Source: Stenopsyche tienmushanensis (taxonomy: Eukaryota > Arthropoda > Insecta > Trichoptera > Stenopsychidae). Taken from it: a stretch of DNA of 64,000 nt. A model generated the notes under the pieces. The model was not told the origin of the DNA and searched no databases. It saw nothing but the letters and a program-made list of their open reading frames with translations. The DNA is taken from NCBI GenBank assembly GCA_008973525.1, contig WACJ01000405.1, positions 1,798,001-1,862,000 of the forward strand, written 5' to 3'. Below, piece after piece: positions 34,255 to 45,200 of this stretch. Positions within the stretch are counted from its first letter, which is position 1; each line of letters begins with the position of its first letter. The position numbers and the translations under genes are program-made.

Positions 34255-34560
34255 ATTCACTGAATTATAAAAAAATAAGGGCTACATACAAACCAGATCA
34301 AATATTCAATGTGGATGAAATGGGATTGTACTGGAAAAATATGCCTCATCAAACCTACATATCAAAAAGTGAAAAACATACAAATTCTCATACTCCTTAA
34401 TTCTAATTCTTCCAAAAACTTCATAATGAAGCCTTTACTTATTAATCGGTATTTAAATCCGTAAAGGATATGACAAAACGAATTTGCCTGTTCGAGAGCA
34501 ATTAAATCTTTTCGAAATTGTGCCGATATATTCTGCAACCGTTAAAGAAATACAATAATT
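34255..34560 (+). pseudogene. pogo/Tigger transposase fragment
   Basis: The frame reads YKPDQIFNVDEMGLYWKNMP followed by HQTYIS. This is the NVDETGLFWK-type block around the first catalytic Asp of Tigger/jerky-type DDE transposases. A later KPLLIN piece fits the next conserved block. The rest is lost. Confidence 0.65.
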
Positions 34561-34911
34561 TACTTAAAATGCTTACCAGAAAAAGCTGTGGTCATAAGCA
34601 ATTCCTGCACAAAATGTTGTCTCGCCAATAGAAGATGAATACCAAAAAAACAATTAATACTCAAGGCTCCACAAAAATGCTCGTAACTTGTTTTGAGATT
34701 AATGCTAATTAAGTAAAATAAGAATTGTCATAAAGCGTATAGTATAGTGCATAAATATTTAAAATATTTGGTTCATAAATAAATCTAATAAATTGAAAAA
34801 ACAACGATTGATTTATATTTTCCTCTGAAGAAGCAACATGAATAGATATTATTTTATTGATTTCTTAAATAAAATATTTTAGAAGTGTTTAGAAATTATT
34901 TTATATGATGC
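34561..34911. other. AT-rich intergenic
   Basis: Nothing recognised. The last four bases, ATGC (34908-34911), are the left target duplication of the following solo LTR. Confidence 0.45.
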
Positions 34912-35355
34912 TGTAATGTTTGAGGCGAGGGCGCTCTCGGGGGCAGAGTCCCCGGGCGGCTCCCCGCCTCCACGTGCTCGTCGGGGTGGCCGCGCTAATC
35001 TTCTATCGGGCTGTGATGCTGCTGGACGAATGGATGGGAATACGAAGGGCATCGAAAGGAAAGACTCTATTCACAAGATAACTATTTATTCCGCACTACA
35101 GATAGAGAGAGAGGTCTGGCTGCAGGAGGGACGACCTCCCGCAGCCAAGGCCAACGGACGACTCTCTCGACTCCCGCTTCCTGCGCGTCACTACCCAGCT
35201 GGTAACGATGCACGCGTAAGAAGCGATCGATCGGTAAGCAGGTGCAATGTCTCCGCAGGGCCACAAGAGATGGCGCTGTTAAAATAGCACATTGCACCTG
35301 AAGAGAAATGGAAGATGCCGCTACTATGCGGGGATGATAAATCGCCCACGCTACA
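34912..35355 (+). mobile_element. LTR-1 solo LTR with 4-bp target duplication
   Basis: The repeat is 444 bp, starts TGTAATGTTTGAGGC and ends ATCGCCCACGCTACA, with terminal TGTA/TACA. ATGC occurs directly on both sides (34908-34911 and 35356-35359), so the insertion is complete and recombined to one LTR. A 4-bp duplication fits Gypsy-type integrases. It contains paired CTGCAGGAGG/CCTCCCGCAG arms. The 123-codon ORF crossing it is not a gene. Confidence 0.82.
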
Positions 35356-35946
35356 ATGCCATGTGCTTATCATATCAATCAAAATATGAAAAATGTATAC
35401 TTTAATACATTTTTTTAAAATCCGTTCTAATTTTTGAAGTAAATATATTTCTTTATCCTGTATTCGGTTTTTAAAAACTAGAATTGACAATCAGGTTTAT
35501 GTTGTTATACTCATAAAAAATAAAAAGTGCTTGGTGCAGTTTGTGGGTAATTAATAGAACTTTTACGATCCATAGATAATATTATATTAAATCGTAAACT
35601 TGAAGAAAAAGTGCATCTGTATTGTATAGAGTGCTAACAGATAAAGAGATCTCGAATGATGCGCCAACCCGTATGTTAACCGCTAATGCATAATTCTTCC
35701 TTGCCGCAGGAGAGTGTCCCCGAGTGTTAATATTTGTTGACGTATTGGTGGAGAAGGATTTGATGATTTTGATATTCAAGATATCTAAGAAATATTGGAG
35801 GATCGTATATTGAACGAAAACGATTAATTCGAAATGTTGGATGAACATTCTATAATTAATGAGTCAGAAAACAGTTGCAGCGAAATAATTGCATGTTTCA
35901 CATTAAAAACTGTAGCGTGGAGGCATAATTCAATAATTAAATATAG
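35356..35946. other. AT-rich intergenic
   Basis: Nothing coding recognised. Confidence 0.4.
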
Positions 35947-36573
35947 TGTACATGCGGCGAAATCCATGGGATTTCGCCGTTGCCAGTCCTTACGGTCAAG
36001 AAACACGGTCAAGAAACAAGAAGTACCGCAATAAGGGCTGGATCGACGCGCTCCATGTAGATAAGGACGCTGGCGTCGGTTACATAGATAAGAAAGGGTG
36101 GCCTGGCTTCAATTGCCAGGTATAAATGTGACGCTCTGTAGAAACATTACAGAGACGTCAGTTCGATTCTAGGCCTTGCCCGAGGAACATCTTTTCGGAG
36201 ATTGTTCCGTTGAAGCCTCCATACATCGCCATTCTCGCTGCACTTCGTCTGGCTGAGAGTTCATCACACGCCATTGCCATCTACGACTGTGCGCTCCGCA
36301 TTTTATATAAATAAATGCGTTGAGCTGACACACAGTCTTTAAATTCATCATCTCCATCTACGATCAGAACGAGCAGAACATCCCCATCCCTTAAAGAATC
36401 CTGACAAATATCCGTAGTTCACCGGCGCCGTCCTCGTGGTCCAGACTAACGTTACGAACCGCTAAACTTCGAGTGACCTTTGGATCCGGGCTCCGCGATC
36501 CGGATAACGCAGCATCCGCTGCAGCTACGAAGGAACGCAGGGGTGCCCATAGTCAGCGGCCCCCTACGTTACA
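35947..36573 (+). mobile_element. possible second LTR family (about 630 bp)
   Basis: The block runs from TGTACATGCGGCG to CCCCCTACGTTACA. It is GC-richer than its flanks. It has a perfect 11-bp palindrome near its start (CGGCGAAATCC, ATG, GGATTTCGCCG) and TATAAATAAATGCG in the middle as a combined TATA/poly(A)-like signal. The TG...CA ends suggest an LTR, but no target duplication or second copy is visible, so boundaries are guesses. A CTCTGTA/TACAGAG hairpin lies near 36135. Confidence 0.35.
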
Positions 36574-37196
36574 AAACAATAGATGATATCTTGGGATTGG
36601 CTAGTAAATTCACAATCGATCTCGAAAAAGAGCTGAACGCAAAAACTATTTTTGTATGAATTTCAAACTTCATATAACACAGATCTGTTTGTGTTTATAA
36701 AAAATAAATATAATTTTTCATGTGTATTTGGCAGATTATCTAATATAAGATGAATTGCTGAAGTTAATTCCTGAAAAATAATTTTAAAAGCCTTTAAAAA
36801 ACCACTGTTGAAAATTCCATAACCCATAATTAAAGAATAAGCAATTTGGATTTTGACAATAATATACGCATGTAGATTTGAACTTGAATATAATATTGCA
36901 TATAGGAAATAAATATATTAATACGATGCATACAGTAAAGAAAATAATACCTCATAAAATAGTAAGCAATCGATAAAAGCAGCAAAAAACTATAGGAAGA
37001 TGTTACTAATAATTATAATAGTGAATAATTATGATGTTACTAATGATAGCCCAAATATATATTTTTCAGTTGGATAAAAATCGGTAGGACATCAAATTTT
37101 ATTAACTTGTACTGCACAATTACATTTTTTGAAATCGAAGGATTCAAGTATTGAGATTAATTAAAATATTCAATTAAAAACAAAATTGAATTTCAG
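36574..37196. other. AT-rich intergenic
   Basis: Nothing recognised. Confidence 0.45.
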
Positions 37197-37258
37197 CAGT
37201 GAGGATTCCACCCCGGGCACCTGCTTGCTTCATCTTCAGATAACCCCCAAGACCACAG
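37197..37258 (+). CDS. candidate orphan internal exon (62 nt)
   Basis: Flanked by an acceptor-like TTGAATTTCAG and a near-consensus donor CACAG|GTAAGT. One frame is open through the whole stretch (SEDSTPGTCLLHLQITPKTT, phase 1 in). Composition is clearly less AT-rich than the surrounding DNA. It is not needed by the HSD17B8 gene downstream, whose own ATG exon is complete. No partner exon was found, so it may belong to a larger gene spanning this area or be chance. Confidence 0.25.
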
Positions 37259-37950
37259 GTAAGTTCTTTATTATTATAAACCACATGCCGACCCAATAAT
37301 CAGACCCTTCAACGCTGTTTTCGTATAATATATTACCGGCTTATTTGCTTAGCCAGCTAAGTGATCAAAAAAAGGTCGTGCTTGTTTATTTTTCATCTCC
37401 TCTTAATAGCTATATAATGGTAGTCACATAATTCATTATCTTGATTCCATTCTTTTTTCCCATGTTCAGTATTGAATTTTATTTGGAGGCGAAGCGATGG
37501 GGGTCGTAATTTTCTAAGAATGTCATCATTTCGGATGATGTGGTTTTGCTTTAGCAAAATATTTTTTGCACAATCTGATTCATAAAAACAATGTAAATCA
37601 TAATCGATTAAATTTAAGAATTGAAAAAATAATTTTATTCATAATATGATTATTTTTATATTCACTATTAAATTCAATGCTAAAAAATAATATTCAAAAG
37701 CTCAACTCATAAATATTACATTTTTATGCTGTGCAATGTTATCCCATTTTGTTGCTCAAATATTGAATGACAGCTCTGGCAGATTAATTTTCGTTATGGC
37801 AATAATTACCACTTCCACCTGTAGCTGTAGCGGCATTTCTAACATTTAGTCTTTAGTAATATGCAAGTGTTGGGACTTTGAACTGTTGCTTATCGTTTGT
37901 CACTTTGTGTTTACATAACCTCTCCATATTTTATATTGACGAGCGTAAAA

Positions 37951-39920
37951 ATGGCATCTAGAGTTGGAATCGTAGCTGGCAAATTGGCTTTTGTGACAGG
38001 TTAAATTTCATTTAATAAATTATTTATATTATTACTGAATGCTATCTATAAAATGATACATTTATATAATAAAAATATAATTTCATTCTTAGTTTATGTC
38101 ATAATTCTATCCCCATATAATTATTCTATGCATATTTTTCCAATTGACCTTGAAACTTCATAAACATTCAATGATCTAAATAATTCCAAACGGGATCAAA
38201 GTTTATCAAAGTGATTTAATCATGTCAATGAATGAATTATTTTTGACCTGTGTATATGTGTGTAAAATATTAATATACGCATACAATTATTTTAGGCGCT
38301 GGCTCTGGAATTGGTAGAGCAGCTTGTCAAATTTTATCCAAGGAGGGTGCAATTATTATTGCTGCCGACCGAAATATCGCCGCCGCCGAGGAGACTATCA
38401 AGACATTCACAGCACCAACTGCTGGAGATTTGGGTAAAATAAATATGTTTTTGATATATTGATGCAATTACCATATGGGCTGTCTATTTTCATACGTTGA
38501 TGTGTTTATCTAAAAAAAAAATAGTTATCTTGCATGTAAATGTCAACCCGTAATAAGATTAAGAACCTTGTTTGTCTGATAAAGTTCGGCATTGAACCAC
38601 TTGATATGATTTTATAGCACAGGCGTGCATTGACGTTGATGAGATGATTTTAAATTTGCTTTAATTTTTTAAATGTAATAATTTTTCAGATCATTCGGTC
38701 GTCTCGTTGAACGTAAATTCATCTAAAGCAATTCAATCTGCGTTAGCCGAAACGTTGCGACTTTATAAAAGGCCACCTACATTAGTAGTTAACTCGGCCG
38801 GAATCACCAAAGATAATTGGCTGTTGAAAATGTCAGAAGAGGATTTCGATGAAGTAATCGATATTAATTTGAAGGTATCGTTTGTTATCTTAATATTTTA
38901 TTTCAATTACTCGATATCATCATCATTATGCAGCCGATTAGGGCTTCTTTGTGATCTCTGAGTTACAATTTGAACGCTCACCCGCTACCTTAGTGAATAT
39001 ATTGAAGGACGTTTTCACAATCGTTTCAATATGAAGTGTGGGGTAAAACATCGCTAAATACTGCCAAATTCCATCATCGCTGGAGCGCTTCGTACCTTCA
39101 TTACTGCTCTGCCTATAATTGAATTCCTAAACTTGATATAATATAAACATTAATGGATTTTATTATCTTCAGGGTACTTTCCTAGTCATGCAAGCATTTG
39201 CAAAAGCAATGGTTGATGCTAAGGTGACCAGTGGATCTATAGTAAATATTTCAAGCATCGTTGCTCTCGGAGGAAATTTAGGTATATATTTTCATATGAA
39301 TGTATAGTTTTTCATCAATTCAAAATATTTTAATGAATATTAAATTGTTTGCCATGAATATTTTTTCATATGAAAGTTTATTTTTTATTGATGAGTGGTA
39401 TATTTTTTTTAGGACAGACAAACTATGCTGGAAGTAAAGCCGGCGTTATAGGTATGACGAAGACCGCAGCAAAAGAGCTTGGCAAATCAAATATACGGTG
39501 AGAATATTTTAAAATTTAACGAATTAGCAATCAAATGAATTTCAACCGCCAGATTAATTTTTATTCGGACGTTGTGTTTTTTTAGGGTGAATGCTATACT
39601 TCCTGGATTTATTGACACGCCAATGGTTTTAACTGTGCCTGAGAAAGTTAAGGATTTAATTGCCAATCAAACTCCGTTGAAACGCTTAGGAAATCCAAGT
39701 GGTAATAATTAATTTCATTATAAATTTATTATATATGTCATTTTTGACATCAAAAACATCATTATCTATAATAGCGTTTATTAGTTGATAACATATATGC
39801 TGCTGTAAAATATTTGTTTATGTTTCAGAAATTGCCGAAGTTATCACATTTTTATGCTCGGATAAGAGTTCATATATGACGGGCACAGCGATTGAAGTTA
39901 CTGGAGGTCTTTCATTATAA
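37951..39920 (+). CDS. HSD17B8: HSD17B8-like short-chain dehydrogenase, copy 1 (7 exons, 257 residues)
   Basis: Coding exons are 37951-37999, 38296-38433, 38690-38874, 39173-39281, 39413-39497, 39586-39701 and 39829-39920. All junctions are GT-AG and the sum is 774 nt with no stop. The product is a classical SDR: cofactor motif TGAGSGIG (16-23), NSAG (97-100), and catalytic Asn122, Ser152, Tyr165 and Lys169 in [10 protein letters not shown]. Segments [19 protein letters not shown] and [14 protein letters not shown], and the C-terminal [13 protein letters not shown], match 17-beta-HSD 8 along its length (human protein about 261 residues). In vertebrates that enzyme pairs with CBR4 as the NADH-using subunit of mitochondrial 3-ketoacyl-ACP reductase and can oxidise steroids; this role is inferred here. 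The start is AAAATGG. AATAAA lies at 39978. It is the left member of a tandem pair. Confidence 0.95.
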
Positions 39921-40419
39921 ACGAAAACAACTTCCGTATCCATCTAAATAAGAGCGAAAGATTAAATTGGCATATTGAATAAATATATGCTGAAATTATT
40001 GGTTGATTGAAATCTGCAGCTGGTTTTTGTGGAACGTCTGAAATATCAATCCACTTCTAAATATTTGATTATTATATATGCATGTGTACTTTATAAATCA
40101 ATACATACATGATATTAATTTTTAATACTTAAGGAAAGACTTGATCGATGCTTATTATTTTATCTTAGTGAATTTTTGTATAAAATACAGATATATTTCG
40201 ATCCGTCTCTAGTTTTATAGAGAGGGATTAAACAGTTAAAAATTTAATAATTCATAATTAAACATCAATAAATTATCAGGGTCATTTTATTCCGGATTTT
40301 TACACACCTTATGATTATTTATTGGCCGAAATTCATGAATACCTCGCTTAATTAAAGATATTTATTTTTATGAAAACTTCAAAATTTACAGCTGCCTAAT
40401 TAGGGCGATGCTTCTCAAT
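39921..40419. other. 3' flank of copy 1 and intergenic DNA
   Basis: Holds the AATAAA poly(A) signal at 39978-39983 of the upstream gene. Nothing else recognised. Confidence 0.5.
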
Positions 40420-41225
40420 GTACGACCCAATTGTTTCTCATGCTTTTAGCATTTCTCTTATCGTGCTGGAAGGTATTAACTCCTCCTCCCATGATGAACT
40501 CTCCTCCAATAAGTTCTTCAGCAGTCTGTGCACTTCCGCAAGCTCATAAATATCATTGTTATTTACCTATTCCCACGATGTTGATCAATGATATAATCTC
40601 GTTGATTACATGCTCAACAGGCACTCTAAATCACTAGTCTCATAGACTACATACTCTTCTTTAACATCGACACTGCTCCCGTCAATCATTTCAAAACAAT
40701 ATCTGAAGAGTGCTTTAATGTAGAGCTTTTTAAAGTGCACATCCATAGATTGATTTAATGGATGGTGTTGGGAGGCAGGTGCTGGCGGTCTTTCAATACC
40801 AATGGAAAGCCAGTGGCACTCCTGATTTGGTTGGACTATCGGGTAAGAGCTCTTTCTCTTCCACGGCCTGTTACCATCAATTATTTTGAGATTACAGTCT
40901 TTTCTGCGAGCAATATATCTAAAGAATTATAAGATGCGTCTTAGGCATGTGTGCGCCAGTCTTTGAAACTTTCTTGGGAAGATAGTACAGTGGCTTCCTG
41001 TTGCCTTCTGCGCCGCAGTAGTTTGAGTAACTATTTGATAGTATTGTTGTTCACCGCCAGGCATTTTATTCGAGAGTTTATTTCCCTTGAGGATAAGGTG
41101 TTGTAGTACCTTCCGAGGCGGACTGTGTTTTTGATAAGCGGCTTGCCACTGTTCTGAGTCCGTCACTGTGTTGTGCAATGTTTTATAGAATGAGTCCCTA
41201 TGTGTAATCACTCACCAGCACTCCA
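40420..41225 (-). pseudogene. pogo/Tigger transposase remnant between the two HSD17B8 copies
   Basis: The minus strand reads IIVTQTTAAQKATG in an early piece. Later, RPPAPASQHHPLNQSMDVHF and KKLYIKALFRYCFEM correspond to the LPPNTTPLIQPMDQGVI...Y segment of Tigger transposases near the third catalytic Asp. A tail with ELAEVHRLLKNLLEESSSW follows. Frameshifts separate the parts and no terminal repeats were found. It may have been inserted after the gene duplication. Confidence 0.5.
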
Positions 41226-42217
41226 GCCTTAGCGCTCGGAGAATCATTAATCATAGGAAACAATATTTGAAGATTGAGTACTAAAAATATTTATTTCGGA
41301 CGGTATATTTAATTTGATTTGGCTTTGGAAGTTACATCTTGTTGATGCAAATGGTTTCAATCAAACTGGTTCTTATTGCAGTTAATTTATTCGCAATTGG
41401 TAAATTGTGCGTTTTATCCTTACCCAAATAAAGGAAACCGTTTATGAAATATTTTGAATTTATCTGTATTGTTGACTGAATGATTAAATATCATATTAAT
41501 ATTAATTATTTTAATGTGATGAGTATATAATTTTTTTGTGAATTGCTCTTAAATGTGCAAAGCAATTCTTGTTATAATGCTTGTATATTTTTATTATTTA
41601 AACATTGTATTTAATAAAATGTATTATACAAATTCATTGGTTTTCTTAGAATTTATATCTAATTTTTGTTTAAATCACGATCACAAACTGATATATAAAT
41701 CTTTGGTTGCTGTTTGTTATTATATAAAAATAATATTTTTTAACAAAAATAATATAATTTAAATGGGAAGCATATAATAAATATGTTTGAACTCAAAAAT
41801 GATTGATTTGAATTTATTAATATCAACTTTATTTTAAAAAAATATGTTTGTCATAAAAATCTTATTAAAGCGAAAAATTTAATTATCAATATTATTGATT
41901 ATAAAAATATATTTTTAAAAGCTCTAAATAAAATTATAAAATTAATCTTAAGCTCTGTAGCTATATAATTTAATATTATTGACCATAAAAACGTTTTATT
42001 TGATGTGCAAAGTAATCCATTTTTATGGTGTGTTGACTAGATAAAATATCTTCTATTTTTAGTACTGGCAATCTAAGCAATTAAATTTACTCTAAATGCG
42101 GAAGCGCCATTTGTGAATATTATGTGAGTGTGTCACTTGTGGTCTGTCATGATGTGAATTCAAACATTATTTTTTGATTATTATTGTTGTAAATAGATAC
42201 ATTATTTAATAATTATC
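41226..42217. other. AT-rich intergenic and 5' flank of copy 2
   Basis: No gene and no clear promoter motif. The ORF at 41553-41762 is a low-complexity AT reading. Confidence 0.45.
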
Positions 42218-45200
42218 ATGGCCTATAGCGAAGGTATTCTCGCTGGCGAGTTGGCAATTGTGACAGGTTATTATTTTAATTTGTTTTTTAAAATAAGTTT
42301 GATCTTCTGCTATTAAAAAAACATATAATTTATATATTTTATAAGAATATGAATTTCGATTGATATTTATTATTGTTATATATATGTTCAAGCATCAGTT
42401 TCCAATTGCTTGGGTAACTGCTTGACCTATCAATTGATTGATGTAGAACGACCCAATAATCATTTTCAAGTTGGGATCAAAGTGTATCATATTGATGTAG
42501 TAAATAGTTTTCATTTAAGTGTTACATCGAACGATCTGTTAAATTATGTAATAAGAGGCTCCTCATGAGACTAAGTGGAACATTTACTCATAAAATTTCA
42601 CTTTAAGTATGTAATAATATAAGGAACTGTACGGGAAATGGTTTCGGGTTTAAATATACAAAATGCAATTTTTTTAATAAGGAGCCGCTTCTGGAATCGG
42701 CAGAGCAACGTGCCAGATTTTATCACGCGAGGGTGCAATCGTCATCGCCGCCGATAAAAATGTCAAAGGCGCCAAAGAGACCGTCGAGAAATTAACATCA
42801 CCGGCTGCTGGAAATTCGGGTAAACGTAATTAATAAATCAAAATGTCCGGATGTGCATTCATTTAACGAGTATGCGCAATTTAATTTCAGATCACTCGTT
42901 CATTTTATTGGACGTATCTTCATCTAAATCGGTTCAATTGGCTTTAGCGGAAATAATGCATCAGTACAATAAGCCGCCGACGGTTGTGGTCAATTCTGCC
43001 GGTATTATCAGGAACAACTGCTTGTTGGAGATGGCGGAAAATGAGTTCGACGACGTTATCAACGTCAATTTGAAGGTATGAATATAATTTCTGACTGACT
43101 TGTATTAAATTTGATTGTATTAATGTACGTATTATATTTTCTTAAATTAGGGCACTTATCTTGTCATGCAAGCGTTTTCAAAAGCAATGGTAGACGCCAA
43201 GGTAGCCCACGGATCTATTGTGAACATATCGAGTATTGTAGCATTTGGCGGAAATCTGAGTAAATGTTTTAATTTGTGTATAAAATAACGATACTTTAAT
43301 AATATTTTATAAAAAGGAAATTATGTATAAACTTATTTAATGCTATTTTTTTCAAAATAAAATTATTTCAGGGCAAACAAATTATGCTGGAAGTAAGGCT
43401 GGAATAATTGGTATGACGATAACGGCAGCAAAGGAATTGGGACCATTAAATATACGGTAATTATTGTTTGTGACGCTTTGCAATATCATAGTTTTATTAT
43501 ACAAGGGTGAATCAAATATAAATCACAGGGCGATAGGGCTGGTCTGTAAGGATCAAGTCGAGTCCATTGCATTTCCTGTAGTTTGGAGACCGTTAGAGGT
43601 GTTGTGAAGAAAGACAACATCTCAAATCAGTTGGTTTTGTCTTTTGCAGTGATTTTCATTCCTCAGCTCGTTCAACAGCTGGCAGTAGTAAGCAGCATCG
43701 ATTGTGCGTCACTCGTGCAAAAAAACAACGAGCAAAATGCTTCGCTGGTCGAAAAAAACTGTTATACCAAGAACTGGCAGCATTGCAGCAGTCTATTGAG
43801 CCTTCTATCAGATGTTCCCATAAGTTATGTCGTTCCTTCAAACTTTTGAGTCTCTTAACCCTCTAAAGACTGTGGAGTAAGAGCTGTATGCTTTATCAAT
43901 ACTATATGAAAAATTGTTGACGTATTGGATATAAGGAGATGCGGATGATGGCTTAAAAAAATTAAATCTGGTGATTTAAGCGTATGGAAGTCCTGAAGTC
44001 TGCATTCGAGGACAATACAATGCTGAAATAGTCAGCAGATAGTAATCCAATACTCAAAGGATACCCGATAAAATTCCTTCCATTTATATCCACTGACGCC
44101 CTTGGGATTCGCCCACGCTTCCCACTATTCTTTGGATTTAGTCATTGTAGTAGACATGTTGGTCGTAGTTGGGGTTTCTTCAATGTTTCTCGCTTATTTT
44201 CTCAAAGCATCTGTGTTCCGTTAGCATTTGGTGATAGGTGAATTTCCATGTAATCTTTTTTCGTGTGACAGACTTGATAGAACTCCAGCGTTGATCCTAA
44301 ACATGCTTCCACTGAATCAAACAGCATTTGGAGTTATTCTTCCTTCGGAAAGAAAAAAATGGCATAACTTATGGTAACATCTAATATAAACAAGCAATTA
44401 TAGCTCATTTCATAATTGAGAATTGTTTGCTTTTTCGTTTTTATAATTGTTTATGTCATATTAAAACTTATTTTTAGTTAATCTAGCATTAAACTATTTA
44501 TGTCTTTGATGTAAACATCGACATCTTGCGGTTATCTTATCGCGTAAATAGCGTGTTTTCATTTTCGCACTATGATGATGTAATTCTTATTTTCATAATT
44601 TTTTGCGAAGAATGTTCGCCTATGCATACATAATTTTTTCGCATTCTTATTATATTTCGGCCATTCCTCATTTACATCAAAATAGGTCAGTTAAATTAGC
44701 ATGCAAATCTAAACGTCGGTTTAGATTTGCATGCTAATTAAACAAGTTTTTGAACTGAGTTTTATTGAGGTAAAATGGCATGCGGTTTTCTTATGTGGCC
44801 TTAATTAGATTTTTTTTTATTAAAGCAGCGTGAAATTTCATAATCTGATACTTTTTAAAGGGTAAATGCAATACTTCCCGGAATGATTGATACGGCAATG
44901 GCTATAAATGTTCCCGAAAGCGTTAAATCTGATATTGCTAATCAAACCCCGTTAAAACGATTAGGCAATCCTGAAGGTATACCTGTTTTTATTTATTAAA
45001 TTAATTGTATTTAAATTTGTTTCTACATTGTATTCAAATATAACCTGGAATTTTGCTGTACAAATTTAGTATCTTAAAATCAAACGAAGACTTGGGGCAC
45101 AAGTCTAAGACCTAAGTGTTTAATTGGGTCCAAAAGTTTCATGAAAATCTAAAAGTCTAGAAATAGTCTGCCTGGAAAATGATGGCTATGGTATTTTGGG

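Noticed and set aside
34916..35287. 123-codon ORF over GC-rich DNA
   Set aside because: Fully inside the LTR-1 solo LTR; the same DNA in other copies has stops and deletions.
36100..36180. tRNA-like stretch with AGTTCGATTCTAGG
   Set aside because: No cloverleaf with acceptor stem, D-arm and anticodon arm can be formed; only one hairpin and a box-B-like match.
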